From positions 2,398,501 to 2,462,500 of the forward strand of contig NZ_CP025583.1 in assembly GCF_002865605.1 (NCBI RefSeq): a DNA stretch of 64,000 nt, in the 5' to 3' direction. Source of the stretch: Paracoccus jeotgali. Its GTDB lineage: Bacteria > Pseudomonadota > Alphaproteobacteria > Rhodobacterales > Rhodobacteraceae. Every line of letters begins with the position of its first letter. Position 1 is the first letter of the stretch. Below the pieces are notes generated by a model. That model did no database searches. It worked only from the letters and a program-made list of their open reading frames with translations, and had not been told where the DNA came from. This document shows, one piece after another, positions 24,705 to 34,516 of this stretch. Position numbers and translations under genes: made by a program.

Positions 24705-25484
24705 ATGCAGAACACCCAAGGCATGCCGATCTGGTACGAATTGATGACCAAGGACCCCGGCGCGGTGCAGGATTTCTACCACCGGGTGATGGGCTGGACC
24801 TTCGAACCCATGCCAGACGCGCCCGGCGGCGATTACCACGTCGCCAGCATCGACGGCACCTCGGTCGCCGGGCTGATGCAGATGCAGGACAGCCCGCAGG
24901 CGATGTGGTTCGTCTATCTGGGCGTCCAGGACGTCGATGCCTCGGCCGCCAAGGTGCAGGCGCTTGGCGGGCGGGTCGAGCAGGCGCCGACCGACATCCC
25001 CGGCGTCGGCCGCTTTGCCTTCTGCGCCGATCCGCAGGGGGCGTATTTCTATCTGATGCGCGGCGACAGCGACCAGCGGAGCGAGGCTTTCGCCACCGCC
25101 ACGCCCGGGCATTGCAGCTGGAACGAGCTGATCACCAGCGATCAGCGGGCGGCGCTGTCCTTTTACGGCCAGCTTCTCGGCTGGGAAAAGGGCGACGCCA
25201 TGCCGATGGGCGAAGCGGGCGATTACACCTTCCTGATGCTGGACGGGCAGATGATCGGCGCGGTCATGGACAGCCCCGATCCCGACGCCGCGCCCTATTG
25301 GAACTTTGCCTTTCAGGTGCCCGAGATCGACGCCGCCGCCGAGGCCGTCCGCGCGGCGGGCGGGGTCGTGCGGATGGGGCCGACGGATCTGCCGGATGGG
25401 CAGATGTGGCTGGTCCAGATCACCGATCCGCAGGGGGCCGAACTGATGCTGACCGGGCCGCGAAAAGCGTCCCAGTCGAGCTGA
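24705..25484 (+). CDS. VOC family protein with two glyoxalase-like domains
   Basis: A 259-residue protein made of two similar VOC modules, starting near residues 6 (PIWYELMTKDPGAVQDFY) and 136 (CSWNELITSDQRAALSFY). This is the repeat layout of the CFP30B-type glyoxalase/bleomycin-resistance family. GAGGGAGCGAG precedes the ATG. It lies 63 bases after the marR gene and is probably controlled by it. The chemistry is unknown; related proteins are linked to detoxification of electrophiles. Confidence 0.8.
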   Translation: MQNTQGMPIWYELMTKDPGAVQDFYHRVMGWTFEPMPDAPGGDYHVASIDGTSVAGLMQMQDSPQAMWFVYLGVQDVDASAAKVQALGGRVEQAPTDIPGVGRFAFCADPQGAYFYLMRGDSDQRSEAFATATPGHCSWNELITSDQRAALSFYGQLLGWEKGDAMPMGEAGDYTFLMLDGQMIGAVMDSPDPDAAPYWNFAFQVPEIDAAAEAVRAAGGVVRMGPTDLPDGQMWLVQITDPQGAELMLTGPRKASQSS

Positions 25485-25489
25485 CGACG

Positions 25490-25526
25490 ACCGCCCGCCG
25501 CCGCGGTTCATCCGACGGCGGGCGGT
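25490..25526. terminator. Hairpin between convergent VOC and dctM genes
   Basis: ACCGCCCGCCG (25490-25500) pairs perfectly with CGGCGGGCGGT (25516-25526) around a 15-base loop. It sits six bases after the VOC stop and about 45 bases past the convergent dctM stop, so it could end both transcripts. No U tract follows. Confidence 0.5.
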
Positions 25527-25569
25527 GCTGACGTGCCAGGGCCACGGCAGGGGCGTTCACGCGGCCCTG

Positions 25570-26889
25570 CTATCCCAGCAGCCGTCCCAGCCCCAGCGTG
25601 ATGATCGGAAAGGCCAGCAGCACGCCGATGCGGATCACGTCGCTGATCAGGAAGGGCAGGACGCCGCGAAAGCTCTCCCACATCGGCACATCCTTGGCCA
25701 TGCCGTTGATGATGAACACGTTCATCCCGACCGGCGGCGTGATCAGCCCGACCTCGACCACCACCACGGCAAGGATGCCGAACCAGATCAGCGTGTCCTC
25801 GCGCGTCATGCCGAAATCCAGCCCGCCGATGATCGGATAGAAGATCGGGATGGTCAGCAGCAGCATGGACATCGAATCCATGACGCAGCCCAGCAGCAGA
25901 TACAGCACCAGCATCGCCATCAGCACCCACATCGGTGACATGCCCGATTGCGAGATCGCGTCGGCCAGCAGCATCGGCGTCCGGGTCTGGGCGAGGAAGG
26001 CGTTGAAGGTCTCGGCCCCCAGCAGGATCAAAAAGATCATGGCCGAGGTTGTGGCCGTGCCGCGCAGGCAGGCCATCATCCCGTCCAGCCGCATCCCGCC
26101 ATGCAGGATCGCCAGCACGCCGGTGCCAAAGGCGCCCACGGCGGCGGCCTCGGTCGGGGTGAACCAGCCGCGATACATGCCGACGATGACCAGCGCAAAG
26201 ATCAGGATCAGGGTCCAGGTCTCGCGCAGGGCCATCAGCCGTTCAGGCCAGGTGGCGCGGGGACCGGCGGGGCCGTCCTCGGGGTGGCGGCGCACGAAGA
26301 TGGCGACCGCGACCATATAGCCGACCGCCGCCAGCACGCCCGGCACCATGGCCGCGATGAACATCTTGGCGATGCTCTGTTCGGCCATCAGCGCATACAG
26401 CACCAGAATGACCGAGGGCGGGATCAGGATGCCCAGCGTCCCCCCCGCCGCCAGCGAACCGGTCGCCAGCGCGCCGCTGTAATTATACCGCTTCATCTCG
26501 GGCAGCGCGACCTGCCCCATCGTCGCCGCCGTCGCCAGCGACGATCCGCAGATCGCTCCGAACGCCGCGCAGCCGCCGATCGAGGCCATCGCCAGCCCGC
26601 CCTTGCGATGCCCCAGAAACGCCGCCGCGGTGCGATAGAGCGCCCGGCTCATCCCGGCCTTGGTGGCGAATTCGCCCATCAGCACGAACAGCGGAATGAC
26701 CGACAGCGAATAGGTCGAGAACTGGTAATAGGTCGAGGTCTTCAGGAACGCGAGCAACGGCCCGCTGCCGGTATACAGCCCATAACCGCCGATCCCCACC
26801 GCCAGCATGGCGACGCCGATGGGAATGCGGATGGCCATCAGCCCCAGCAGCACGGCGAACCCGGTCAGCCCGGCGGCGATGCCGGTCAT
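25570..26889 (-). CDS. dctM: TRAP transporter large permease DctM, system 2
   Basis: A 439-residue polytopic permease with about 12 hydrophobic segments. DctM signatures include GGCAAFGAICGSS, LAAGGTLGILIPPS and GLITPPVGMN. The start at 26889 overlaps the dctQ stop (ATGA) and is preferred over a longer frame inside dctQ. It is the last gene of a run that begins at pobA, so the transporter probably brings in 4-hydroxybenzoate, protocatechuate or another aromatic acid. Confidence 0.88.
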   Translation of the reverse strand: MTGIAAGLTGFAVLLGLMAIRIPIGVAMLAVGIGGYGLYTGSGPLLAFLKTSTYYQFSTYSLSVIPLFVLMGEFATKAGMSRALYRTAAAFLGHRKGGLAMASIGGCAAFGAICGSSLATAATMGQVALPEMKRYNYSGALATGSLAAGGTLGILIPPSVILVLYALMAEQSIAKMFIAAMVPGVLAAVGYMVAVAIFVRRHPEDGPAGPRATWPERLMALRETWTLILIFALVIVGMYRGWFTPTEAAAVGAFGTGVLAILHGGMRLDGMMACLRGTATTSAMIFLILLGAETFNAFLAQTRTPMLLADAISQSGMSPMWVLMAMLVLYLLLGCVMDSMSMLLLTIPIFYPIIGGLDFGMTREDTLIWFGILAVVVVEVGLITPPVGMNVFIINGMAKDVPMWESFRGVLPFLISDVIRIGVLLAFPIITLGLGRLLG

Positions 26890-27413
26890 GCCCGCACCAG
26901 CCGCAGATGGCCGATCATGGTCGCGGCGCAGGTCGCGGTCAGCAGCATCATGGCCGGGATCACGACGATGAAGCTGTACCAGATCGGGATGCGCAGGACC
27001 ATGGACTGCTCGCCATAGCGGTGCATCTCGATCCCGCCCAGCGACAGCCGCCACAGCAGCAGCGCGGCGATCAGCAGATAGACCAGATCGCCCAGCGCCT
27101 CGAGCAGATGGGTCATGCGCGGCCCGGCCTTCATGGTGAAGAAATCGACCAGCACATTACCGCCCATCGACTGGCACCAGGGTAGAAAGCAGAAGATGGC
27201 GATGGCGCTGCCGATCTCGACCAGTTCGAAATCGCCGGGGATCGGCTTGCCCAGCGTGCTGCGCAGGGTGACGCTGGCGACGGTCATCAGCATCATCGCC
27301 AGCAGCACCACGCCCCCGAACCCGGCAAAGACCCGGCAGAGCGTCGCCAGCCAGGACGGCAGCGGCACGGGATGAGCGTGTTCGGTCAGTGTCTCGTCCA
27401 TGCCGCTGCCCAT
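26886..27413 (-). CDS. dctQ: TRAP transporter small permease DctQ, system 2
   Basis: A 175-residue protein with four predicted helices (about residues 27-47, 64-80, 103-125, 143-165) and the DctQ-typical ELVEIGSAIAIFCFLPWCQ. It begins four bases after the dctP stop. An in-frame ATG at 27401 is an alternative start, and neither has a clear ribosome-binding site, which fits coupling to dctP. It pairs with DctM. Confidence 0.84.
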   Translation of the reverse strand: MGSGMDETLTEHAHPVPLPSWLATLCRVFAGFGGVVLLAMMLMTVASVTLRSTLGKPIPGDFELVEIGSAIAIFCFLPWCQSMGGNVLVDFFTMKAGPRMTHLLEALGDLVYLLIAALLLWRLSLGGIEMHRYGEQSMVLRIPIWYSFIVVIPAMMLLTATCAATMIGHLRLVRA

Positions 27414-27416
27414 CGC

Positions 27417-28442
27417 TTACTTGCCCTGCGCCTTGGCCAGTATGGCGCGCGCGTCGTCCAGCATCGCCGCGCCGTCATGGCCGGCCGCGTCCATCGCCGC
27501 CACCCAGGCGTCGGTGACGGGCTGGGTCGCCTGCTTCCACGGCTCCAGTTCGGCCTCGGGGATGACCACGATTTCATCGCCCGCCGCAACGGCCTTGGCG
27601 CGCTCTTCATCCTCGGCGGCGTCGAAGGCCTCGCCGGCCAGCTTGGCCAGCGTGGCGCCGGTGGTGTCGTCGATCACCTTCTTCAGATCGTCCGGCAACC
27701 CGTCATAGGCGGCCGGGTTCATCACCAGCGCCATGACCGAGGTCGACAGCCCGCCATTCTCGGCCCCGAACTCGGTATGGTCGCGGGTCACGCTTTCGAT
27801 CCGCAGGCTGCCGAACACCTCCCACGGGATCACCGCGCCGTCGATGACGCCGGTGGTCAGCGCCTGCGGCACCTCGGGGACGGGCATCCCCACTGCCGTC
27901 GCGCCCAGCGCGTTCAGACCGTCGGTCATGGTCCGCGAGGGGGCGCGGATCTTCAGCCCGGACAGATCCTCCATCGTCTTGATCGGCTTGTCCTTGGTGT
28001 GGAACTTGTAGGCGGCGGGGGCGTGGATCAGCAGCGGATGCACGTCCTTCAGCTCATCGCCCAGGTATTTCGCCTGAAACTCCTGCAGGGCCGCCGTCGT
28101 CTCGCTGGCCGAGCCGGACATGAAGGGCAGCTCGAACACCTCGGAGACCGGGAAGCGGCCGGGGGTATAGCCCAGCAGCGTCCAGGCCACGTCCACGATG
28201 CCGTCGCGGGCCTGATCGTAAAGCTGCGGCGGCTTGCCGCCCAGCTGCATCGAGGGGAAAATCTGCACGTCGATGCGGCCGCCGGATTGGTCCTCGACCA
28301 TCTTTTCCCAAGGTTCCAGCACGCCCTTTTGCATCGGCGCATCGGCCGACAGGAAGTGGTGGACGCGCAGCGTCACCTCTTGCGCGGCGGTCATGCCGGC
28401 CATCGCGGTCAGCGCGACGGTGGCGAGAAGCAGTTTCTTCAT
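27417..28442 (-). CDS. dctP: TRAP transporter substrate-binding protein DctP, system 2
   Basis: A 341-residue exported protein. The start MKKLLLATVALTAMAG at 28442 gives a signal peptide of about 19-20 residues and is supported by GGGAGGA nearby. The mature part has DctP features: WEKMVEDQSGGRIDVQIFP, GKPPQLYDQARDGIVD and the LKIRAPSRTM segment with the conserved arginine. It lies 22 bases downstream of pcaB, so it probably captures an aromatic acid for the pca pathway. Confidence 0.88.
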   Translation of the reverse strand: MKKLLLATVALTAMAGMTAAQEVTLRVHHFLSADAPMQKGVLEPWEKMVEDQSGGRIDVQIFPSMQLGGKPPQLYDQARDGIVDVAWTLLGYTPGRFPVSEVFELPFMSGSASETTAALQEFQAKYLGDELKDVHPLLIHAPAAYKFHTKDKPIKTMEDLSGLKIRAPSRTMTDGLNALGATAVGMPVPEVPQALTTGVIDGAVIPWEVFGSLRIESVTRDHTEFGAENGGLSTSVMALVMNPAAYDGLPDDLKKVIDDTTGATLAKLAGEAFDAAEDEERAKAVAAGDEIVVIPEAELEPWKQATQPVTDAWVAAMDAAGHDGAAMLDDARAILAKAQGK

Positions 28443-28464
28443 CTTCAGTCCTCCCATGTTGTCT

Positions 28465-29745
28465 TCAGCTTCGGGCTTGCGCGGCGGCATCGCCCGTGTT
28501 TCGTTCGGGCGCAAGGATCGCAGCCCAGTCCCGGTCCGGCGCCAGCCCCGCCAGCGCCTCGGCCAGCGTCGCCGCCTGCCCCGACGCCAGTTGCGCCAGC
28601 GCCTGCCGGACGATGTCCAGCGCCGCCGCGCGCGGCATGTCGGCGGTCAGATGAAACCCCGCCGCCTCGGCCAGCATGGCGCCACGATCGGCGGCGAAAC
28701 CGGCGTCGATCCGGTCAGCGTCGGGCCGCAGGGTCTGCGCGAGTTCCCCCGCCAGCCGCAGCGCGGCGCCGGTTCGCACCACCATCTGCGGCAGGGTCTG
28801 CCATTCGATTCCCAACGCGCTGCCGTCGCGTTCCTGCGCGTGGACCATCGCCTGATGCAGCATGCCCACCGCGCCCGCGTTCAGCCGCGCAAGCGTCACC
28901 AGCGCCTCGGCCGCGACGGGGTTGGATTTCTGCGGCATGGTGGACGAGCCGCCACCGCGCCCGGCCTGCACCTCGGCAATCTCGGACTGGCCCAGCAGGA
29001 TCAGGTCGGCCCCGATCTTGCCCAGCGACCCGGTCACCAGCGCCAGCCAGCCGCCCAGTTCCACCACCGCGTCCCGCGCCGCGTGCCACGGCACGTCATG
29101 CGCGCCAAGCCCGAGTTCTGCCGCCAGCGCCGCGCGCACCGGCTGCATCCGCTGACCCAGCGCCGCCCCGGTCCCCGCCGCGCCGTGCAGCGAGACCGTC
29201 AGCAGCCGCGGGCGCAGCTGTTCCAGCCGCTGCAGATGCCGCCGCAGAGGCGCGCGCCAGACGGCGATCTTGGCGCCCAGCGTCGTCGGCGCGGCGATCT
29301 GGAACCGCGTCCGCGCGGCGATGGGTTGCTCGGCGAAGTCGCGCGCCTTGGCGGTCAGGGCGCGGTCGAGCGTGACCAGCCGCGCCTCGATCACCCGCAG
29401 CGCCGCGCGCAGTTGCAGGATCAGCGCGCTGTCCTGAATGTCCTGCGAGGTCGCGCCGAAATGCACCCAGTCGGCCTCATCCGGACAGGCCGCCTTCAGC
29501 GCGCCCACCACCGCCTGCGCGGGGATGCCCGCCTGTGCGACGGCATCCATCAGGCTCGCGGGGTCGGGCGTCAGTTCGCCTGCGGCCGCGTCGATGCGGC
29601 GGGCGGCCTCGGCCGAGATGACCCCCAGCCGGCCCTGCACGCGGGCCAGCGCAGCCTCGACCGTCAGCATGGCGGCGATGGCGGCGGGCGCGTCCATCGC
29701 GGCCGACAGTTCGGCATCGCCAAAAAGACCGTCGGTCAGGTTCAT
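28465..29745 (-). CDS. pcaB: 3-carboxy-cis,cis-muconate cycloisomerase
   Basis: A 426-residue member of the fumarase/aspartase superfamily with the signature GSSTMPQKSNP and an upstream HFGATSQDIQDSAL block that carries active-site residues. It converts beta-carboxymuconate to gamma-carboxymuconolactone in the protocatechuate branch. The start at 29745 overlaps the BKACE stop (ATGA). Its C-terminus is Ala/Arg-rich and ends in an ordinary stop, with no truncation relative to the family. Confidence 0.92.
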   Translation of the reverse strand: MNLTDGLFGDAELSAAMDAPAAIAAMLTVEAALARVQGRLGVISAEAARRIDAAAGELTPDPASLMDAVAQAGIPAQAVVGALKAACPDEADWVHFGATSQDIQDSALILQLRAALRVIEARLVTLDRALTAKARDFAEQPIAARTRFQIAAPTTLGAKIAVWRAPLRRHLQRLEQLRPRLLTVSLHGAAGTGAALGQRMQPVRAALAAELGLGAHDVPWHAARDAVVELGGWLALVTGSLGKIGADLILLGQSEIAEVQAGRGGGSSTMPQKSNPVAAEALVTLARLNAGAVGMLHQAMVHAQERDGSALGIEWQTLPQMVVRTGAALRLAGELAQTLRPDADRIDAGFAADRGAMLAEAAGFHLTADMPRAAALDIVRQALAQLASGQAATLAEALAGLAPDRDWAAILAPERNTGDAAAQARS

Positions 29746-30575
29746 GCCGGGCGCAGCCCCAGGATCTGCCGGGCCTGCTGCGGGGTGGCGACGGGGCGAC
29801 CGTGATCCTCGCACAGCGCCACCGCCCGCTGCACCAGCGCCGCGTTCGACGGCGCCAGCGTCTGACGGTCGAGGCGGATGTTGTCTTCCAGCCCGGTGCG
29901 GACATGGCCGCCGGCGGTGATCGCCCATTCGTTCAGCACGATCTGCTGCGCCCCGATCCCGGCCGCGCACCAAGGCGCGTCCTCGCCGAACAGGCGCTGA
30001 ACGGTGCGGACATAGAAATCGAACACCTCGCGGTCGACCGGCATGGCGTTGCGGACGCCCATGACGAACTGCACATAGGGGGTCTCGGCGATCTGCCCCT
30101 CGCGCCACATGCGGGCGGCCTGAAAGATATGCGACAGATCGAAGGCCTCGATCTCGGGCTTGATGTCATGGGCGATCATCTCGGCCGCCAGCCACGCCAC
30201 CAGATCGGGCGGGTTTTCGTAAACGCGGGTCGGAAAGTTGTTCGACCCCACGGACAGCGAGGCCATGTCCGGCCGCAGCGGCAGCATCCCGCCCCGCTCG
30301 CGCCCGGCCCCGGACCGGCCGCCGGTGGACAGTTGCACGATGATGCCGGGGCAGTGCTTTTCCAGCCCCTCTTTCAGCGCGGCGAAACGGTCGAGGTCGC
30401 TGGTGGGGCGGCCTTCGTCGTCGCGGACATGGCAATGGGCGATGGCGGCGCCGGCCTCGAACGCCTCTTGCGTGCTTTCGATCTGCTCGGGCAGGGTCAC
30501 GGGCACGGCGGGGTTGTCGGCCTTGGTCGGAACCGAGCCGGTGATCGCCACGCAGATGATGCAAGGCTTGGTCAT
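29742..30575 (-). CDS. Beta-keto acid cleavage enzyme (BKACE, DUF849)
   Basis: A 277-residue zinc-dependent TIM-barrel protein of the 3-keto-5-aminohexanoate cleavage family. It has the metal-ligand HCHVRD segment (His47 and His49) and the STGG block near residue 83. These enzymes use acetyl-CoA to cleave a beta-keto acid into acetoacetate and a new acyl-CoA. Set between pcaG and pcaB with an ATGA overlap, it probably acts on beta-ketoadipate, giving succinyl-CoA and acetoacetate. No pcaI, pcaJ or pcaF lies in this window. The substrate assignment is inference from context. Confidence 0.85.
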   Translation of the reverse strand: MTKPCIICVAITGSVPTKADNPAVPVTLPEQIESTQEAFEAGAAIAHCHVRDDEGRPTSDLDRFAALKEGLEKHCPGIIVQLSTGGRSGAGRERGGMLPLRPDMASLSVGSNNFPTRVYENPPDLVAWLAAEMIAHDIKPEIEAFDLSHIFQAARMWREGQIAETPYVQFVMGVRNAMPVDREVFDFYVRTVQRLFGEDAPWCAAGIGAQQIVLNEWAITAGGHVRTGLEDNIRLDRQTLAPSNAALVQRAVALCEDHGRPVATPQQARQILGLRPA

Positions 30576-30584
30576 GGCACCCCC

Positions 30585-31277
30585 TCAGATGTCGAAGAAC
30601 ACGGTCTCGGACTCCCCCTGCAGGCGGATCTCGAAGCGATAGACCGCCACGCCGTCCCGCTCGCTGCGGGTGGCGATCAGGGTCTCGCGGCGGTTTTCCC
30701 ATTCGATCAGGTTCAGCACCGGATCGACGGCGTTGGCTTGCGCCTCGTCACTGAAATACATCCGCGTGTTCAGCCCGATATTGATGCCCCGTGCGACGAT
30801 CCACAGGTTCAGATGCGGCGCCATCGGCGCAAAGCGGTCCTCGACCCGGCCCTGCCAATCGGGATGGGTGTCGCGCACCCGCCCCGCCACGCTGGAAATC
30901 ATGCGCCCGCGCGGCTCGACCGGGCCGGGCTTGACGGTGTCGAACCCCCATTCGCCGCTGTCGAAATTGGTGATGACGCGGCCCCAGCCGCGAAACCCGT
31001 CCTCGACCGGACCGCCGCCCTGCGGGTGGGCGTAATGGCCCTGCGAATTGGCCTGCCAGACCTCGATCAGCGCGTCCTTGACGGGGCTGCCGGTGCCGTC
31101 CAGAACCACGCCCTCGACCCGGATGCGCTCGCCCTTGGCGTTCGGCCCGGCGATGTCGTGGCCCAGCTCGCGGCGATAGATGTCAAAGCCGGCCGCACCG
31201 GGGGCCAGCCCGATATGGACGAAGGGCCCGGCGGTCTGCGAGGCGGTTTCGCGCAGGTAATACAGCGGTTGCGGCAT
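30585..31277 (-). CDS. pcaG: Protocatechuate 3,4-dioxygenase alpha subunit
   Basis: A 230-residue intradiol dioxygenase-fold subunit with ETASQTAGPFVHIGLAPG at residues 10-27, VDG-type linker text and VKDALIEVWQANSQGHYAHPQ. It lacks the full set of iron ligands, as expected for the alpha chain, and pairs with PcaH. It starts two bases after pcaH ends, and nine bases separate it from the BKACE gene. The enzyme opens protocatechuate to beta-carboxymuconate. Confidence 0.92.
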   Translation of the reverse strand: MPQPLYYLRETASQTAGPFVHIGLAPGAAGFDIYRRELGHDIAGPNAKGERIRVEGVVLDGTGSPVKDALIEVWQANSQGHYAHPQGGGPVEDGFRGWGRVITNFDSGEWGFDTVKPGPVEPRGRMISSVAGRVRDTHPDWQGRVEDRFAPMAPHLNLWIVARGINIGLNTRMYFSDEAQANAVDPVLNLIEWENRRETLIATRSERDGVAVYRFEIRLQGESETVFFDI

Positions 31278-31279
31278 GG

Positions 31280-32458
<1,179 letters not shown>

Positions 32459-32466
<8 letters not shown>

Positions 32467-33247
32467 GGCCGATATCCGTCAGGAAGCGGGTCAGGATCGC
32501 TGCATATTCCGCCGGCTTTTCCACGCAGGGGATATGGCCCGCGCCGGGGATCACGTCGATTCGCGCATCCTTGATCAGATCGGCCGTGCCCTGCACCGTC
32601 TCGGGCGGGATCGAGCCGTCCAGCTCGCCCGCGATCAACTGCACCGGCAGGTCCAGCTTGGCGGTGCTGTCGCGCAGATCGGCGGCTCCGATGGCCTCGC
32701 AACAGGCGGCATAGCCCTCCAGCGGCTGGCGTTCCAGCATCCGCTGCCAGGGTGCCGCCGCGCCGCTGGCGATGAAGCCGGGCGAGAACCAGCGCTCCAT
32801 CGTGGCAGCGCCGATGCTGTCCAGCCCGTCGCGGCGGATGGCGTCCACGCGGTCGCGCCACATCGCCTCGTCCCCGATCTTGGCGGCGCTGTTGGAGATC
32901 ACCAGCCCGCGCAACAGATCGCCATGCCGCGCCGCCAGCGACTGCCCGATCAGCCCGCCGATGGACAGCCCGACAAACACCACCTCGGACAGATCCAGTT
33001 CCCGCACCAGCGCCGCCGCGTCATCGGCCAGCTGCTCGATGCTGTAAGGCCCCGGCGTCTGCTGTGACAGCCCGTGCCCGCGCTTGTCATAGCGCAGCGT
33101 CCTGACGCCGTCGGGCAGATGCGGCAACAGCGCATCCCAGACCCGCAGATCGGTGCCCAGAGAGTTCGCGAACATCACCACCGGCCCGGCCTTTGGCCCG
33201 TCCAGACGGTAATGCAGATCGACGCCGTTCACGCTTTTCGTATCCAT
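32459..33247 (-). CDS. pcaD: 3-oxoadipate enol-lactonase
   Basis: A 262-residue alpha/beta hydrolase with FANSLGTDLRVWD near residues 26-38, RYDKRGHG at 52-59 and nucleophile Ser95 in GLSIGG; the C-terminal GAGHIPCVEKP supplies His. It hydrolyses beta-ketoadipate enol-lactone. The start at 33247 shares one base with the pobA stop (TGATG). A longer upstream frame lies inside pobA and is not used. Confidence 0.92.
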
Positions 33248-34416
33248 CAGTAAGGCAACCCCACATAATTCTCCGCAAAAGCCTTCTGCTGCGCCTCGTT
33301 GTCGCGCAGAAAGGCAAGATCGGCGCGCTGCATCTTGAGGTCGAACGGGCTTTGGTCCGGGTAGCGGTGCAGAAGCCCGCTGAACCACCAGCTGAACCGC
33401 TCTGCCTTCCAGACCCGCAGCAGCGCGCGCTCGGAATAGCGGTCGATCCCCTCGCTGTCGCCGCTGTCATAAAACTGCCGCAAGCCGTGATAGAGATAAT
33501 GCACATCGCTGGCGGCGGTGTTCAAGCCCTTGGCCCCGGTCGGCGGCACGATATGGGCCGCGTCCCCGCACAGAAACAGCCGCCCCCAGCGCATCGGCTC
33601 GGTCACGAATGACCGCAGCGGCGCGATGGATTTCTCGATCGCCGGGCCGGTCACCAGCCGGTCGGCGACCTCGGGCGGGATGCGGCGCTTGAGTTCCTGC
33701 CAAAAGGCCGCATCGGTCCAGTCCTGCGGATGATCGGACAGCGCGCATTGGATATAATAGCGCGACAGGTTCTCGTTCCGCATCGAACACAGCGCAAAGC
33801 CGCGGTCGGAATTGGCATAGATCAGTTCGTCATGGACCGGCGGCGTGCGCGACAGCACGCCCAGCCAGCCAAAGGGATAGGTCTTTTCATATTCGCGCCG
33901 CACACTCAGCGGGATCGCCTGACGCGAGACGCCGTGAAACCCGTCGCAGCCAGCGATGAAGTCGCAATCGATGCGGTGGTTTTCCCCGTGCTGGTCATAG
34001 GTGACATAGGGCTTGTCGGTATCGGCGTCGTGGATGGTGACGTGATCGACCTCGAACTCGGTCCGGGCGCCCACGGCCGCGCGGGCGTCATACAGATCAT
34101 GCGTCAGTTCGGTCTGGCCATAGACGGCGACCGGGGTTCCGGTCAGCGCCTTGAAATCGATGTGGAACATCTCGCCATCGACGGCGATCTGGGTGCCGTC
34201 ATGGACATGGCCTTCGGCATGCAGGCGGTCGGCGACGCCGGCTTCCTCCATCAGGCGGACGAGGCCGGTTTCCAGCACACCCGCGCGGATCCGGCCCAGC
34301 ACATAGTCGCGGGTCTTGCGTTCCAGCACCACGGCCTCGATCCCGCAGCGGTGCAGCAACTGGCCCAGCAACAGCCCCGACGGCCCGCCGCCGATGATGA
34401 CAACCTGTGTGCGCAT
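33247..34416 (-). CDS. pobA: 4-hydroxybenzoate 3-monooxygenase
   Basis: A 389-residue FAD-dependent class A hydroxylase, close to the usual 394. The dinucleotide motif GGGPSG is at residues 9-14, the DG-type motif at IAGCDGFHGVSR, the GD motif at LFLCGDAAHIVPPTGAKGLN, and the conserved C-terminal ENYVGLPY is present. It makes protocatechuate from 4-hydroxybenzoate. GGGGGAGC precedes ATG 34416. It is first in the operon and divergent from pcaQ. Confidence 0.94.
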   Translation of the reverse strand: MRTQVVIIGGGPSGLLLGQLLHRCGIEAVVLERKTRDYVLGRIRAGVLETGLVRLMEEAGVADRLHAEGHVHDGTQIAVDGEMFHIDFKALTGTPVAVYGQTELTHDLYDARAAVGARTEFEVDHVTIHDADTDKPYVTYDQHGENHRIDCDFIAGCDGFHGVSRQAIPLSVRREYEKTYPFGWLGVLSRTPPVHDELIYANSDRGFALCSMRNENLSRYYIQCALSDHPQDWTDAAFWQELKRRIPPEVADRLVTGPAIEKSIAPLRSFVTEPMRWGRLFLCGDAAHIVPPTGAKGLNTAASDVHYLYHGLRQFYDSGDSEGIDRYSERALLRVWKAERFSWWFSGLLHRYPDQSPFDLKMQRADLAFLRDNEAQQKAFAENYVGLPY

Positions 34417-34467
34417 GCTCCCCCCGAAACCGCAATCTGGCTGTCCCAAGGCTTGCATGTTGAAGCC

Positions 34468-34503
34468 GACAAGTAAAATGAGATGATTGCAGCAATACTT
34501 GTC
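34468..34503. promoter_or_regulatory. Nested inverted repeats in the pobA-pcaQ control region
   Basis: GACAAGTA (34468-34475) and TACTTGTC (34496-34503) are perfect eight-base inverted arms 20 bases apart. Inside and touching the right arm is a second palindrome, ATTGC-A-GCAAT (34486-34496). They fill the 100-bp gap between divergent pobA and pcaQ and are the natural candidate for PcaQ binding. Confidence 0.5.
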
Positions 34504-34516
34504 GAAATGGGTAAGC

